Shown one piece after another: positions 37,610 through 47,420 of a stretch of 64,000 nucleotides of DNA. The stretch spans positions 16,416-80,415 of the forward strand of contig QXWW01000017.1 of NCBI GenBank assembly GCA_009911185.1, in the 5' to 3' direction. The notes beneath the pieces were generated by a model, which had not been told where the DNA came from, ran no database searches, and saw nothing but the letters and a program-made list of their open reading frames with translations. The translations under genes were made by a program, and so were the position numbers. Within the stretch, counting starts at the first letter, position 1. The number at the start of each line of letters is the position of its first letter. The stretch comes from Lachnospiraceae bacterium (GTDB lineage Bacteria > Bacillota > Clostridia > Lachnospirales > Lachnospiraceae).

Positions 37610-38323
37610 ATGGCGCATATACCGACGCCTCATATTGAGGCGAAAGCAGGAGACTTTGCAGAAACAGTTTTAATGCCGGGGGATCCGCTGCGGGCAAAAT
37701 TTATCGCTGAGACTTATTTGGAGCAGGCTCGCTGCATCAATCAGGTACGGGGAATGCTTGCCTTTACAGGAACTTACAAAGGAAAAGAAGTCTCTGTTAT
37801 GGGTTCTGGCATGGGAATGCCCTCGATTGGAATTTATTCTTATGAATTATTTCATTTTTACGATGTGGAACAGATTATCCGGGTAGGGTCAGCAGGTGCG
37901 ATTCAGGACGATGTGAATGTAATGGATATTGTAATTGGAATGGGGGCTTCTGTAGTTTCCAGTTTTCCAGACCAATTTGGCTGTCCAGGGCATTTGGCGC
38001 CTCTTGCAGATTACCATCTGCTGAGTACGGCAGTTGAATGTGCAAAGACACTTGGAACGGAAGCAAAAGTGGGAAATATCCTGTCAGAAGACGCCTTCTA
38101 TTCAGAACGGCCGAAAGACTGCTTTAAAAAAATGGGCGTGCTGGCCGTAGAGATGGAGAGCGGCGCACTTTATCTGAATGCGGCGAGAGCAGGGAAAAAG
38201 GCGCTTTGTATTTTAACAATTTCAGACCATCTATACCGTTCGGAAGAACTTTCTTCCAAACAGCGGCAGGAGGGATTTGGGAAGATGATTGAAATTGCCC
38301 TGGAAACGGCGGTAAAGTCTTAA
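37610..38323 (+). CDS. deoD: Purine-nucleoside phosphorylase, DeoD type
   Basis: 237 aa. TPHIEAKAGDFAETVLMPGDPLRAKFIAE at the N-terminus (phosphate loop), GSGMGMPSIGIYSYEL, RVGSAGAIQ and VLAVEMESGALY with the purine-binding Glu and Asp (SDH). The hexameric enzyme releases purine bases and ribose-1-phosphate. AAAGGAGG lies upstream of the ATG. Confidence 0.97.
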   Translation: MAHIPTPHIEAKAGDFAETVLMPGDPLRAKFIAETYLEQARCINQVRGMLAFTGTYKGKEVSVMGSGMGMPSIGIYSYELFHFYDVEQIIRVGSAGAIQDDVNVMDIVIGMGASVVSSFPDQFGCPGHLAPLADYHLLSTAVECAKTLGTEAKVGNILSEDAFYSERPKDCFKKMGVLAVEMESGALYLNAARAGKKALCILTISDHLYRSEELSSKQRQEGFGKMIEIALETAVKS

Positions 38324-38359
38324 TCGTGTTCTGCAAAATGCAGGAATTGGAGGAAGGAT

Positions 38360-39349
38360 ATGAAAAAAAGTGCAAAGTGCAGAATGTTAAGTTTTTTTCT
38401 GGCTCTTGTATTACTGGTGTCTATGGAATGTATCCCAGTTCACGCGGCAAAACTTCCGGCGCTGAAAGTCAAGGGAACTCAGTTGGTGAATGCCAAAGGC
38501 AAAACTGTCCAGCTAAAAGGGGTCAGTACCCATGGATTGTCCTGGTTTCCGCAATATGTGAACCAGAAAGGGTTTTCCTATATGAAAAAAAAGTGGGGCG
38601 TCAATGCCGTGCGTCTTGCCATGTACACGGCAGAATATAACGGATATTGTACGGCAGATGCAAAAAACCGCAGGGCGTTGGAAAAGACCATTGATAATGG
38701 CGTAAAGTATGCGACGAAAGCGGGGCTTTATGTCATTATAGACTGGCATGTTTTAAGTGACGCCAACCCTAAGACTTATGAGAAACAGGCCGTTTCATTC
38801 TTTAAGAAAATGGCTTCAAAGTATAAGAACCATACCAATGTGATCTATGAAATCTGCAACGAGCCGAATGGAGGAACCTCCTGGAGTGATATCAGAAGCT
38901 ATGCAAAGAAAGTAGTAAAAGCCATACGTTCTAAGGATAAGAAGGCAGTGATTCTTATTGGAACGCCTTCCTGGTCCCAGGATGTGGATCTTGCGGCGGA
39001 CAGCCCCCTGACAGGATATAAAAATCTTATGTACAGTCTTCATTTTTATGCGGGGACGCATGGAGAGCAGTTACGGCAGAAGGCTCAGGCTGCTCTTGAT
39101 AAAGGGCTGCCCTTATTTGTCTCAGAGTTTGGAATTTCAGACGCTTCCGGCAATGGCAATTTAAATAAGGAAGAGGGCGTAAGATGGATGGAATTTTTAA
39201 ATAAGAATAAAATCAGTTATATGGGCTGGAGCCTGTCGAATAAAGACGAAAGCTCCGCGCTTTTGAAAGCTTCCACGAAAAAAGTCAGCGGCTGGAAAAA
39301 TAAGGATCTTACCCCCTGGGGAACATGGCTGGTGAAACAGTTTAAATAG
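38360..39349 (+). CDS. Secreted glycoside hydrolase family 5 (endoglucanase-like)
   Basis: 329 aa. A Sec signal peptide (KKSAKCRMLSFFLALVLLVSME, cut near HAA at about 30) precedes one GH5 catalytic barrel: GVSTHGLSWFPQYV, WGVNAVRLAMY, IIDWHVLSD, acid/base E168 in YEICNEPNG, HFYAGTHG and nucleophile E256 in FVSEFGISD, ending WSLSNKDESSALL. No carbohydrate-binding or dockerin domain. It probably cuts beta-1,4-glucan or a related polysaccharide outside the cell. The mature protein is very lysine-rich. Follows deoD by 36 bp, with no functional link. Confidence 0.93.
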   Translation: MKKSAKCRMLSFFLALVLLVSMECIPVHAAKLPALKVKGTQLVNAKGKTVQLKGVSTHGLSWFPQYVNQKGFSYMKKKWGVNAVRLAMYTAEYNGYCTADAKNRRALEKTIDNGVKYATKAGLYVIIDWHVLSDANPKTYEKQAVSFFKKMASKYKNHTNVIYEICNEPNGGTSWSDIRSYAKKVVKAIRSKDKKAVILIGTPSWSQDVDLAADSPLTGYKNLMYSLHFYAGTHGEQLRQKAQAALDKGLPLFVSEFGISDASGNGNLNKEEGVRWMEFLNKNKISYMGWSLSNKDESSALLKASTKKVSGWKNKDLTPWGTWLVKQFK

Positions 39350-39483
39350 AAACCGTAAGAAAATTCTGGAAGACGGGTTGTTTTTTTGCCTGGTTTGCAG
39401 TATATTAGTAGTAAGGAATAAGAACAGTCCGGCGCTTTTTCAGGCTGCCGGAATAATATACAATAAGAGGGCAGGTGAAGAGG

Positions 39484-39774
39484 ATGAAGTATAAGAGAAA
39501 CTCTTTTGAAGTAGAAGCAGAAGTATATGAACCGGGAAAGGGAATGGAAGATGGATTTATGGCATGGACTTCCGTTTTGACTACCGGATGGGTTCCCACA
39601 GACAAGCTTCTGAAAATAACCAGAGAGGACGGAACGGTGGTGTGCCCATTTATTCAGAACCGCAGAGGGTTGATTTTTCTGAGAGAAGGCGATTATATTA
39701 TTACGGAACCGGGGCAGGAACGTCATGTCTGTGGAGCGGATAAATTTGCCGGGCGTTTTATTCCAGTGGAATAG
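39484..39774 (+). CDS. Small unknown protein with PGDYG-like sequence
   Basis: 96 aa from ATG 39484; a GTG at 39475 is in frame. No signal peptide or membrane helix. The middle (VCPFIQNRRGLIFLREGDYIITEPGQERHVCGADKF) resembles small beta-rich proteins with a PGDY/EGDYI...G turn that occur beside phage and plasmid genes. I cannot name the family with certainty. It is flanked by the GH5 gene and a converging kinase gene, with no informative context. Confidence 0.55.
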   Translation: MKYKRNSFEVEAEVYEPGKGMEDGFMAWTSVLTTGWVPTDKLLKITREDGTVVCPFIQNRRGLIFLREGDYIITEPGQERHVCGADKFAGRFIPVE

Positions 39775-39863
39775 AAGAACCTGAACCGCAGCATAATTTG
39801 GGATGAAAACGAATTATGTGAAATAGTGCTAATGAGAAAAGCTGACTTATGCAGGCGCATAGG

Positions 39864-42068
39864 TCAGCTTTTCTGCAGTATGCTGCGGATTGTTTCTAAC
39901 AACAGCGGAATGTCAATGGGCTTGGTGAGATGTTCGTTCATTCCACTCTCTAAAGAGAGCCGCTTGTCGCTCTCGAAAGCATTTGCGGATAGCGCAATAA
40001 TCGGGATATGTGCCAGACGGGGATCTTTTAAGCTGCGTATTTTTCTCGCCGCCTGGCGTCCGTCCATCACGGGCATTTGGATATCCATGAGAATTAAATC
40101 GAATTCTCCCGGTTCGGAGTTTGCTACTCTTTCTACGGCAATACTCCCATTTGCGGCGATATCTATGGAAAAACCAAGATCCTGAAGTATTTCCGTCTCA
40201 ATTTCCAGATTAATCATGTTGTCTTCCACCAACAGAATCCTGTAATTCAGTTTCTGAAAATCGGTATATTCCGGCTTGCCGGGGGAGGCGACAGGTTCAA
40301 CTTGTGTGCGGAGACGCAAAGTAACGGTAAAAGTACTGCCGACACCCACAGTACTGTCCACTTCAATGTTTCCGCCCATCATGCCGGCAATATTTTTGGC
40401 AATGGTCAGGCTCAGGCCAGTGCCATGTATGCCGCTGAACGTAGTATTTTTCTCACGTTCAAAAGGTTCAAAAATATGTTTGATAAACTCTTTTCCAATA
40501 CCGATACCATTGTCTTTAACCTGGAATTGGTAGACAATAGTATCGTTTGGCAGTTGTTTTTGTTCTATGACGGCCAGTTCCACGCGTCCATTGGCTTTCG
40601 TGTATGTGATGGCATTGGTGGTAAGGTATGATAAAAGCTGCTTGAGTTTTTCCGAATCTCCCCAAATATCAGAATGGGTAAGTCTGGTAAAATTCAGGGA
40701 AAATGCTATATTTTTCTCCTCGGCCTGTGGAAGAAGATTTCTATGCACCTCTTCGAAAATATCGCGCAGATTACAGGCGCATTCTGTCAGGGCCGCGTCC
40801 TGAGACTCTGTCCAGGACAGCGCCAGTACCCGATCGATCAGCTCTAAGAGCTGTCTGCTGGAACGTTCAATTTTGTTAAGGTCTTCTAAGACGGTTTTAG
40901 GCTCCCGGATATGCTTTTTCGCCAAAGCAGTAAAGCCGAAAATAGCGTTCAGCGGCGTCCGCATATCGTGGGACATATTAGAAAGAAAGGTGTCTCTGGC
41001 AACGATCGCAAGATTTGCATTGTTCAGGGCATTTTCCAACATTTGATTTTGTTCCATTTCGCGCCGGACTTCAAGATCCACCCGTCGGTACCCCAAAACA
41101 ATCTGGGAGACATGTTCTTTTTTTCCCACGTTTACAATGCGAAGCTGCAGATACTGCGTCTTTTTGTTTTTCAGGACCCGGTAATTCACGTAGTAAGTCT
41201 TGCTGTGTTTTAACTTTTCACGTATATAGCGGGGGGCGGTCATTTTGGCTACCAGTTCACGGTCTTCCGGGTGGACCCAGGTAATTACGTAATTAGAAAT
41301 ATACCATGGAAACTCAAGTATTTGATACTTGTCGTCAAATTGCTGTCTTGTGCGGCTGCTCAGTCTGTATGGAAAGACTTTGCCGGAATCCAGGTCGGCA
41401 TAGAGGATAGACTCATAATTGATACTGAGCCCTTCAATGACTTCTAATCGTCTCAGATGTTCTCCGTCGTATTTTTCCGTCAGGTTCTGGATTTTCTGCT
41501 CCTGTTCCTCCAAGAGAGATTTGCGCCATTGCTGCAATTGTTCTTTTTTATCCGTGGCGTCTACCATGAATACATAGAATATATCTCCCGCTGATTTCGT
41601 ATGAACAAAATGCCCGTAATCTTCAATCCAGCGGATTTCTCCGTCTTTGCGGACAATTCGGTATTCCACATAATCCAAATCATACTGGTTATGGGAAAGT
41701 TGCTCCCAAATACTTTGTTCTACGGCTTCCAAATCTTCTGTATGTACAATTCCTTTAAAAGAATTGCCTGTGAATTCCTGAAATTCTTCTAGTGAACTGC
41801 ATTGGAAAATCCTAAGCAGCGCTTTGTTTGCGTAAATAATTTCTTCCTCATCATCGGCGCGGTAGATTAAGAAACCACCTGGCATCTCGTCCATAAATTT
41901 GATGATTTCATGTGCAATTTGAAGATTTTGCGGGTCCGGTTTCGACGGAAGCGCGGAAACATGGTTTATTTTTCCCTGACTCACGGTATCTTTGGCATGA
42001 TATTCCGGCAAGTTTAGTAAAGTTAATATATTTTCAATTAAATTATGGTTTATTGTTTGCGTTTTCAT
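39864..42068 (-). CDS. PAS-containing hybrid sensor histidine kinase
   Basis: 734 aa, no clear membrane helix, so cytoplasmic. Order: a PAS domain (about 55-175, IYRADDEEEIIYANKALLRIF), a second PAS-like region (about 200-345), HisKA with H367 (NMSHDMRTPLNAIFGF), HATPase (DNGIGIG, GTGLSLTIAKNIAGMMGG), then a receiver with D662 (LILMDIQMPVMDG). No HPt or output domain, so phosphotransfer to a separate HPt protein is likely. Single gene on the minus strand with a long 5' intergenic region. Signal unknown. Confidence 0.9.
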   Translation of the reverse strand: MKTQTINHNLIENILTLLNLPEYHAKDTVSQGKINHVSALPSKPDPQNLQIAHEIIKFMDEMPGGFLIYRADDEEEIIYANKALLRIFQCSSLEEFQEFTGNSFKGIVHTEDLEAVEQSIWEQLSHNQYDLDYVEYRIVRKDGEIRWIEDYGHFVHTKSAGDIFYVFMVDATDKKEQLQQWRKSLLEEQEQKIQNLTEKYDGEHLRRLEVIEGLSINYESILYADLDSGKVFPYRLSSRTRQQFDDKYQILEFPWYISNYVITWVHPEDRELVAKMTAPRYIREKLKHSKTYYVNYRVLKNKKTQYLQLRIVNVGKKEHVSQIVLGYRRVDLEVRREMEQNQMLENALNNANLAIVARDTFLSNMSHDMRTPLNAIFGFTALAKKHIREPKTVLEDLNKIERSSRQLLELIDRVLALSWTESQDAALTECACNLRDIFEEVHRNLLPQAEEKNIAFSLNFTRLTHSDIWGDSEKLKQLLSYLTTNAITYTKANGRVELAVIEQKQLPNDTIVYQFQVKDNGIGIGKEFIKHIFEPFEREKNTTFSGIHGTGLSLTIAKNIAGMMGGNIEVDSTVGVGSTFTVTLRLRTQVEPVASPGKPEYTDFQKLNYRILLVEDNMINLEIETEILQDLGFSIDIAANGSIAVERVANSEPGEFDLILMDIQMPVMDGRQAARKIRSLKDPRLAHIPIIALSANAFESDKRLSLESGMNEHLTKPIDIPLLLETIRSILQKS

Positions 42069-42084
42069 GATGATAGTTTAACAT

Positions 42085-42191
42085 AAATTACCGGTTTTGG
42101 CAAAATATTATTAGTACAAATTTATTCAAAAGGTGCGGCAGGCATGTAATTTATTGGTAAATATAAAAAAGTAAGGATATACCGGTAATTT
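42085..42191. repeat. 11-bp inverted repeat bounding 107 bp
   Basis: AAATTACCGGT (42085-42095) and ACCGGTAATTT (42181-42191) are perfect inverted copies. The right arm runs into a T7 stretch. It may be a decayed small mobile element (MITE-like) or an unusual terminator with a large loop; the interior shows nothing else. Confidence 0.45.
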
Positions 42192-42195
42192 TTTT

Positions 42196-42309
42196 GCGGG
42201 ATTCTTTGACGAGTTCCTGCTGTCTGCACAAAATTTTGGGAAATACTTTAAAACAGAAAAATCACGTCATTTAGCAAGTTATATGGCAGAAGGGAACTGG
42301 TTAAAGTAA
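42196..42309 (+). pseudogene. Short remnant reading frame upstream of ilvD
   Basis: An open frame without a start encodes 37 residues that look protein-like (FFDEFLLSAQNFGKYF and HLASYMAEGNWLK) and end at TAA 42307. No ribosome binding site and no family recognised. Probably the 3' end of a gene lost by deletion. Confidence 0.25.
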
Positions 42310-42359
42310 ATAGCTATGCTGAAATTGGTGAATCTGGTAAAATTTGTTATACAACAGTA

Positions 42360-42388
42360 TTGACAGCAGACAACGTACGGAGTATAAT
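42360..42388 (+). promoter_or_regulatory. ilvD promoter
   Basis: Perfect TTGACA (42360-42365), 17-nt spacer, perfect TATAAT (42383-42388). No T-box was seen in the short leader. Confidence 0.85.
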
Positions 42389-42441
42389 ATCAGTAAATCA
42401 ATTTCAGTAGTAAAACAATAGTTCAGGAAAGAGGTAATAAG

Positions 42442-44115
42442 ATGAGAAGTGATAATGTGAAAAAGGGGATGCAGCAGGCGCCCCACCGTTCCCTGTTCCA
42501 TGCGCTTGGGTTTACCAGCGAGGAAATGGATAAGCCGCTGGTCGGTATCGTAAGTTCTTACAATGAGATTGTACCGGGGCATATGAATCTGGATAAAATT
42601 GTAAATGCCGTGAAAATGGGAGTTGCAGAAGCGGGAGGAGTTCCGGTGGTATTTCCGGCAATTGCAGTCTGCGACGGAATCGCTATGGGACATACTGGTA
42701 TGAAGTATTCTCTGGTTACACGCGACCTGATTGCCGACTCCACGGAATGTATGGCGCTGGCACACCAGTTTGACGCGCTGGTTATGGTGCCGAACTGTGA
42801 TAAAAACGTGCCGGGACTGCTGATGGCAGCGGCCAGGGTAAATGTACCGACCGTATTTGTATCTGGCGGACCTATGCTTGCAGGGCATGTGAAGGGGCAC
42901 AAGACCAGCCTGTCCTCTATGTTTGAGGCAGTCGGCTCCTATGCGGCAGGCACTATGACGCAGGAGGATGTGCGCGAGTTTGAAGAAAAGGCGTGTCCCA
43001 CCTGCGGCTCCTGTTCCGGCATGTATACGGCAAATTCCATGAACTGTTTAACAGAAGCTCTCGGTATGGGGCTGCGGGGAAATGGAACGATTCCAGCCGT
43101 ATATTCCGACCGTCTCCGTCTTGCCAAACATGCGGGAATGGCAGTAATGGAAATGTACCGCAAGAATATCTGCCCAAGGGATATTATGACGAAGGAAGCC
43201 GTGCTTAACGCCCTGACGGTGGATATGGCGCTGGGATGCTCTACGAACAGTATGCTGCATCTTCCGGCAATCGCCCATGAAATCGGTTTTGACTTTGATA
43301 TCGGCTTTGCAAATGAAATCAGTGAGAAGACGCCGAATCTCTGTCATCTGGCTCCGGCGGGACCTACCTATATGGAAGATTTGAACGAGGCGGGCGGCGT
43401 GTATGCCGTGATGAATGAGCTTGCAGAACTGGGGCTTTTAAATCTGGACTGCATGACGGTAACGGGAAAGACTATCGGGGAAAACATCAAAGGCTGCGCC
43501 AATAAGAACCCGGAGGTAATCCGTCCTCTGGATAATCCATACAGCGCTACCGGCGGGCTGGCCGTGCTTAAAGGGAACCTGGCTTTGGAAGGAAGCGTGG
43601 TAAAACGTTCCGCCGTAGCGCCGGAAATGATGGTGCATGAAGGACCGGCAAGGGTATTCGACTGTGAGGAGGATGCAATTGCGGCCATCAAGGGCGGCAA
43701 GATTGTCGCCGGCGACGTTGTGGTAATCCGCTATGAGGGACCCAAAGGCGGGCCAGGTATGCGGGAAATGCTCAATCCGACCTCGGCGATCGCTGGAATG
43801 GGGCTTGGCTCAACCGTTGCCCTGATTACAGACGGCCGTTTTTCAGGGGCCAGCCGCGGGGCTTCTATCGGTCATGTTTCCCCGGAAGCGGCCGTAGGAG
43901 GCGCTATCGCTCTGGTAGAAGAGGGAGATACGATTAAAATCGATATTCCAGGCATGAAGCTGGAACTGGACGTGCCGGATGACGTGCTTGCCAGGAGGAG
44001 AGCGCAATGGCAGCCGCGGGAACCCAAGGTAACGGAGGGCTATCTGGCGCGCTATGCGCAGATGGTAACCTCAGGCGCTACGGGAGCCGTTATGAAAAGA
44101 GATCTGAACAGTTAA
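42442..44115 (+). CDS. ilvD: Dihydroxy-acid dehydratase
   Basis: 557 aa. [23 protein letters not shown] is the family start. Iron-sulfur cluster cysteines lie in PNCDKNVPG and [19 protein letters not shown]; an early motif [10 protein letters not shown] and the late [19 protein letters not shown] and GHVSPEAA are also present. It makes the branched-chain 2-keto acids for valine, isoleucine and pantothenate. Single-gene transcript here; other ilv/leu genes are not in the window. Confidence 0.97.
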   Translation: MRSDNVKKGMQQAPHRSLFHALGFTSEEMDKPLVGIVSSYNEIVPGHMNLDKIVNAVKMGVAEAGGVPVVFPAIAVCDGIAMGHTGMKYSLVTRDLIADSTECMALAHQFDALVMVPNCDKNVPGLLMAAARVNVPTVFVSGGPMLAGHVKGHKTSLSSMFEAVGSYAAGTMTQEDVREFEEKACPTCGSCSGMYTANSMNCLTEALGMGLRGNGTIPAVYSDRLRLAKHAGMAVMEMYRKNICPRDIMTKEAVLNALTVDMALGCSTNSMLHLPAIAHEIGFDFDIGFANEISEKTPNLCHLAPAGPTYMEDLNEAGGVYAVMNELAELGLLNLDCMTVTGKTIGENIKGCANKNPEVIRPLDNPYSATGGLAVLKGNLALEGSVVKRSAVAPEMMVHEGPARVFDCEEDAIAAIKGGKIVAGDVVVIRYEGPKGGPGMREMLNPTSAIAGMGLGSTVALITDGRFSGASRGASIGHVSPEAAVGGAIALVEEGDTIKIDIPGMKLELDVPDDVLARRRAQWQPREPKVTEGYLARYAQMVTSGATGAVMKRDLNS

Positions 44116-44138
44116 TCATGAATTTTTTATCTGTTGTC

Positions 44139-44167
44139 TTGACGTAGTGTTTTCTTTCGTGTTATTC
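44139..44167 (+). promoter_or_regulatory. Predicted promoter of the nfo-cbiQO cluster
   Basis: TTGACG (44139-44144), a 17-nt spacer, TTATTC (44162-44167). A 9-bp hairpin GAATGCCGC (44208-44216) / GCGGCATTC (44230-44238) follows in the leader, which could attenuate or stabilise the message. Confidence 0.5.
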
Positions 44168-44264
44168 TTTTTGCTAAAGGTAACAGATGTCAATGAGAGC
44201 AGCAAGTGAATGCCGCGGCGGTAATGCCTGCGGCATTCTTAGATTTTATGGAAAGGAAACGGCG

Positions 44265-45107
44265 ATGTTGAGAATCGGATGTCATTTGTCTTCCTCAAAA
44301 GGTTATCTTGCCATGGGGAAGGAAGCAGTGAAAATTGGAGCGAATACCTTTCAGTTTTTTACCAGGAATCCCAGAGGGGGAAAAGCGAAGGAACTCGATA
44401 TTTCTGATATAGAAGCATATCTGGAATTTGCACAGGAAAATGGGATAGCCAGGATTTTGGCGCATGCCCCCTATACCCTGAATGCCTGTGCCAAAGATCC
44501 GGATTTGCGTCAGTTCGCCTATGATACGATGTGCGATGATTTAAGGCGTTTGCAGTATATACCGGAGGCGATGTATAATTTTCATCCGGGCAGCCATGTA
44601 AAACAGGGGGTGGAACAAGGTATTTTCTATATCTGTGATCTGCTGAACCGGATACATGCACAGAGCGGCCAGACAACTGTTCTTCTGGAAACCATGGCGG
44701 GGAAAGGTACGGAACTGGGGAGAAATTTTGAGGAATTGTCTATGATTATAGACAGGGTGGAAGACAAAAGCCGCCTGGGCGTATGTCTGGATACCTGTCA
44801 TGTATTTGACGGCGGGTATGATATTGTCCATAGCCTTGACAAAGTCCTGGAAGAATTTGACCAGACCATTGGCCTGCACCGCCTGAAAGCCGTTCATCTG
44901 AATGATAGCAAACACGGTCTTGACAGTCATAAAGACCGGCATGAAAAGATTGGAGAAGGGCAGATCGGACTGGAAACGTTTGTGAAGATTGTCACACATC
45001 CAAAGTTAAGAGAACTTCCATTTTATCTGGAAACGCCAAACGACCTGGCGGGATATCAAAGGGAGATTGCATTGTTGAGAGAGAAGGCAGAAGGTGAAAG
45101 AATATAA
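44265..45107 (+). CDS. nfo: Endonuclease IV (AP endonuclease)
   Basis: 280 aa from ATG 44265 (GAAAGGAAA upstream). TIM-barrel zinc enzyme of base-excision repair. Zinc-binding blocks are visible: [63 protein letters not shown] and YLETPND. Its 3' end overlaps cbiQ by 14 bp. Confidence 0.96.
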   Translation: MLRIGCHLSSSKGYLAMGKEAVKIGANTFQFFTRNPRGGKAKELDISDIEAYLEFAQENGIARILAHAPYTLNACAKDPDLRQFAYDTMCDDLRRLQYIPEAMYNFHPGSHVKQGVEQGIFYICDLLNRIHAQSGQTTVLLETMAGKGTELGRNFEELSMIIDRVEDKSRLGVCLDTCHVFDGGYDIVHSLDKVLEEFDQTIGLHRLKAVHLNDSKHGLDSHKDRHEKIGEGQIGLETFVKIVTHPKLRELPFYLETPNDLAGYQREIALLREKAEGERI

Positions 45108-45909
45108 AACGTTAAGCCGCCGCGAACACTCCCATGGACCAGTGAGTATTGATTTTTATGCCAGTCAGTCGGGCATTCGCCAATGGAACGGCTGTTATAA
45201 GGTCTTTGCAGCGGTATTCGTGCTAATTTTATGTCTTATTCTGGATACCCCTCTGGTTTCTGGTTTCATTATCCTTACCATGGGCATACTCAATGTAACG
45301 GGAAACAGAGTGGAGCTGGTAAACTATATGAAACTGCTAAAAATTCCGGTTATATTTCTGGTAATGGGAAGCGTGGCGATTGCAGCAGGATTTGCGGCAG
45401 AACCGGCAGGGGACTTTTCTATTTCCCTGCACTGGTTTTATATATATCTAACAAAAAAAGGTCTGATACGCGCGCTGCAATTGTTTTTAAAGGCAATGGC
45501 GGCAGTCAGCGCCATGTATGTTATGACGTTGTCCACGCCGGCAGGCGAGCTGGCATTTGTGCTGCAAAAGGCGCGTCTGCCAGGGGTTTTGACCGAGCTG
45601 ATGTATATATTGTATCGCTTTATTTTTATTCTCACAGAAGTCCACAGAAACATGAAAACAGCAGCTTCTTCCAGGCTGGGACATGTGGATTTTAAGACTT
45701 CATGCGCGACGTTTGGAAAAATTGGCGGCAATCTGCTGATTTTGTCTATGAAAAAGGCAAATACATATTATGACGCTATGGTGTCCAGAGGATATGCGGG
45801 GGAGTTTTCTTTGTGGGAAGAAGAGAAACCTGTAAAAGCATGGCAGGTCCTGGCATTGGCATGTTATAGTTCTGTGCTGGTATGCCTGCGTTTGGCGGAG
45901 GGACTATGA
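45094..45909 (+). CDS. cbiQ: Cobalt ECF transporter T component CbiQ
   Basis: 271 aa starting at GTG 45094 inside the nfo end, with AGAAGG upstream. About five membrane helices and the CbiQ coupling motifs SSRLGH (Ala-Arg-Gly type coupling helix) and [10 protein letters not shown] in the cytoplasmic domain. It couples ATP hydrolysis by CbiO to cobalt uptake through CbiM/CbiN. Unusually, cbiM and cbiN lie 3.3 kb downstream behind a riboswitch, not directly upstream. Confidence 0.9.
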   Translation: MKEYKTLSRREHSHGPVSIDFYASQSGIRQWNGCYKVFAAVFVLILCLILDTPLVSGFIILTMGILNVTGNRVELVNYMKLLKIPVIFLVMGSVAIAAGFAAEPAGDFSISLHWFYIYLTKKGLIRALQLFLKAMAAVSAMYVMTLSTPAGELAFVLQKARLPGVLTELMYILYRFIFILTEVHRNMKTAASSRLGHVDFKTSCATFGKIGGNLLILSMKKANTYYDAMVSRGYAGEFSLWEEEKPVKAWQVLALACYSSVLVCLRLAEGL

Positions 45910-46754
45910 GAGAAGAATTAATACGCGCGCAGCATTTAACTTATAGATACCAGACGGGACACGCGGCGCTTGAGGATGTGAGCCTGTCTGTCGGCAGAGG
46001 AGAGAAGATCGCGGTAATGGGTGCCAATGGCGCCGGGAAATCTACTTTTTTCCTCAATTTAAACGGTGTATTGAATGCGCAGGAGGGAGATATTTTTTTT
46101 CGGGGAAAACGGATTGGAAAGAGAGATTACAAGGAACTGTGCCGTCATGTGGGAGTTGTATTTCAGGATGCCGATAATCAAATGATCGCCTCCACCGTGG
46201 AAGCGGAGGTGGCGTTTGGGCCTGTGAATCTCAAGCTGCCCCAGGAGGAAATAAAAAAGCGTTTGGAGCAGGCGTTAACTTATATGGATCTGCAGTCTTT
46301 TCGAAAACGCCCGCCCCATTATCTCAGCGGCGGGGAGAAAAAGAGAGTCAGCATTGCCGATATCATTGCTATGAAACCAGAGATAATCCTTTTTGACGAA
46401 CCTGCGGCAGCGCTGGACCCTGTGAGTGCAAAAATGTTGGAGCGGGTATTGTCGGAGCTGTCTAAGGAGGGGAAGACGCTGCTGATTTCTACCCATGATG
46501 TGGATTTCGCATATCGCTGGGCACAGCGGATTGTGGTATTTCATCAGGGAAAAATTCTTGCAGACGGAGAGACGCTGAAGATTTTTTCACAGGAGCGGCT
46601 GCTTGAGCAGGCGCATTTAAAGAAACCGGAAATGCTTAAAATATATGAAGTTCTTCTGGAGCGGGGATTGGTCCGCGCGGGAAGTTATCCCAGGCAGGCA
46701 GATGAACTTGCAGATTGTATGGAGGGTATCGCGAATAATGAACGAAACATATAG
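45906..46754 (+). CDS. cbiO: Cobalt ECF transporter ATPase CbiO
   Basis: 282 aa from ATG 45906, overlapping the cbiQ stop (ATGA). Walker A GANGAGKS (39-46), Q-loop VVFQDADNQ, signature LSGGEKKRV, Walker B IILFDEPAAALDP, H-loop STHD. Energises the cobalt transporter; the C-terminal extension is normal for CbiO. The HD-domain gene starts within its last codons. Confidence 0.93.
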   Translation: MREELIRAQHLTYRYQTGHAALEDVSLSVGRGEKIAVMGANGAGKSTFFLNLNGVLNAQEGDIFFRGKRIGKRDYKELCRHVGVVFQDADNQMIASTVEAEVAFGPVNLKLPQEEIKKRLEQALTYMDLQSFRKRPPHYLSGGEKKRVSIADIIAMKPEIILFDEPAAALDPVSAKMLERVLSELSKEGKTLLISTHDVDFAYRWAQRIVVFHQGKILADGETLKIFSQERLLEQAHLKKPEMLKIYEVLLERGLVRAGSYPRQADELADCMEGIANNERNI

Positions 46755-47379
46755 AAAGTATTTAATTTATGTAAAGGAATATCTGACGCAGCATGAGGGA
46801 CTTCAGTCTCCGAATCCGCTGCATCCGTTCCGCTCCAGATTTCAGCATACGATCCGGGTGCTGCACTGGTGCCTCAGGTTGTCGCAGGGGCTTAAAAATG
46901 TCGATTGCGATCTGCTCTGTACAGCGGCTATTTTTCACGATATCGGATATAGCAGCCGGGATAATGAACGCCATGCCGTCCGCAGTGTACAGGCGTTTCA
47001 TGCGTATGCCGCTGCGCAGGGAATGGAAGAGGAGTTTGCCCGTAAGGTGGAGCGGCTTATCGCGCGCCATTCGGATAAAAGCCTGTTAAAGGAGCCGGAT
47101 ACGGAGCTGGAAATGATTTTACTGCTGGAGGCAGACCTTTTGGATGAAGAAGGTGCCATGGGGATTGTATGGGACTGCATGACTATGGGAAATCTACATG
47201 CTTCCAGTTACGCCAGGGCATATTATCATATCATGGAAAGTTCCAATAAGGAAGAACCGAATCCTATGGTGACGGAGCGGGCAAAGGCAATTTGGGAGGA
47301 AAAGAAAGAGATTGTGGCAAAGTTCGTGAAGCTGCTGGAGGATGATTTGATGATTGGCAGTGAATATTTTAAGATTTGA
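46738..47379 (+). CDS. HD-domain phosphohydrolase-like protein
   Basis: 213 aa from ATG 46738 (GGAGGG upstream), overlapping the end of cbiO. HD-superfamily metal residues: H in RFQHTIRVLHW, HD in AAIFHDIGYSS, H in NERHAVRSV and an Asp in LLEADLLDEEG. These are predicted to hydrolyse a phosphorylated small molecule or nucleotide. Translationally linked to cbiQO, but a role in cobalt uptake is not established. Confidence 0.83.
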   Translation: MNETYRKYLIYVKEYLTQHEGLQSPNPLHPFRSRFQHTIRVLHWCLRLSQGLKNVDCDLLCTAAIFHDIGYSSRDNERHAVRSVQAFHAYAAAQGMEEEFARKVERLIARHSDKSLLKEPDTELEMILLLEADLLDEEGAMGIVWDCMTMGNLHASSYARAYYHIMESSNKEEPNPMVTERAKAIWEEKKEIVAKFVKLLEDDLMIGSEYFKI

Positions 47380-47420
47380 ATTTGCGAAGTAAGATAAATC
47401 CATATGGGAAGGAGAAAACC

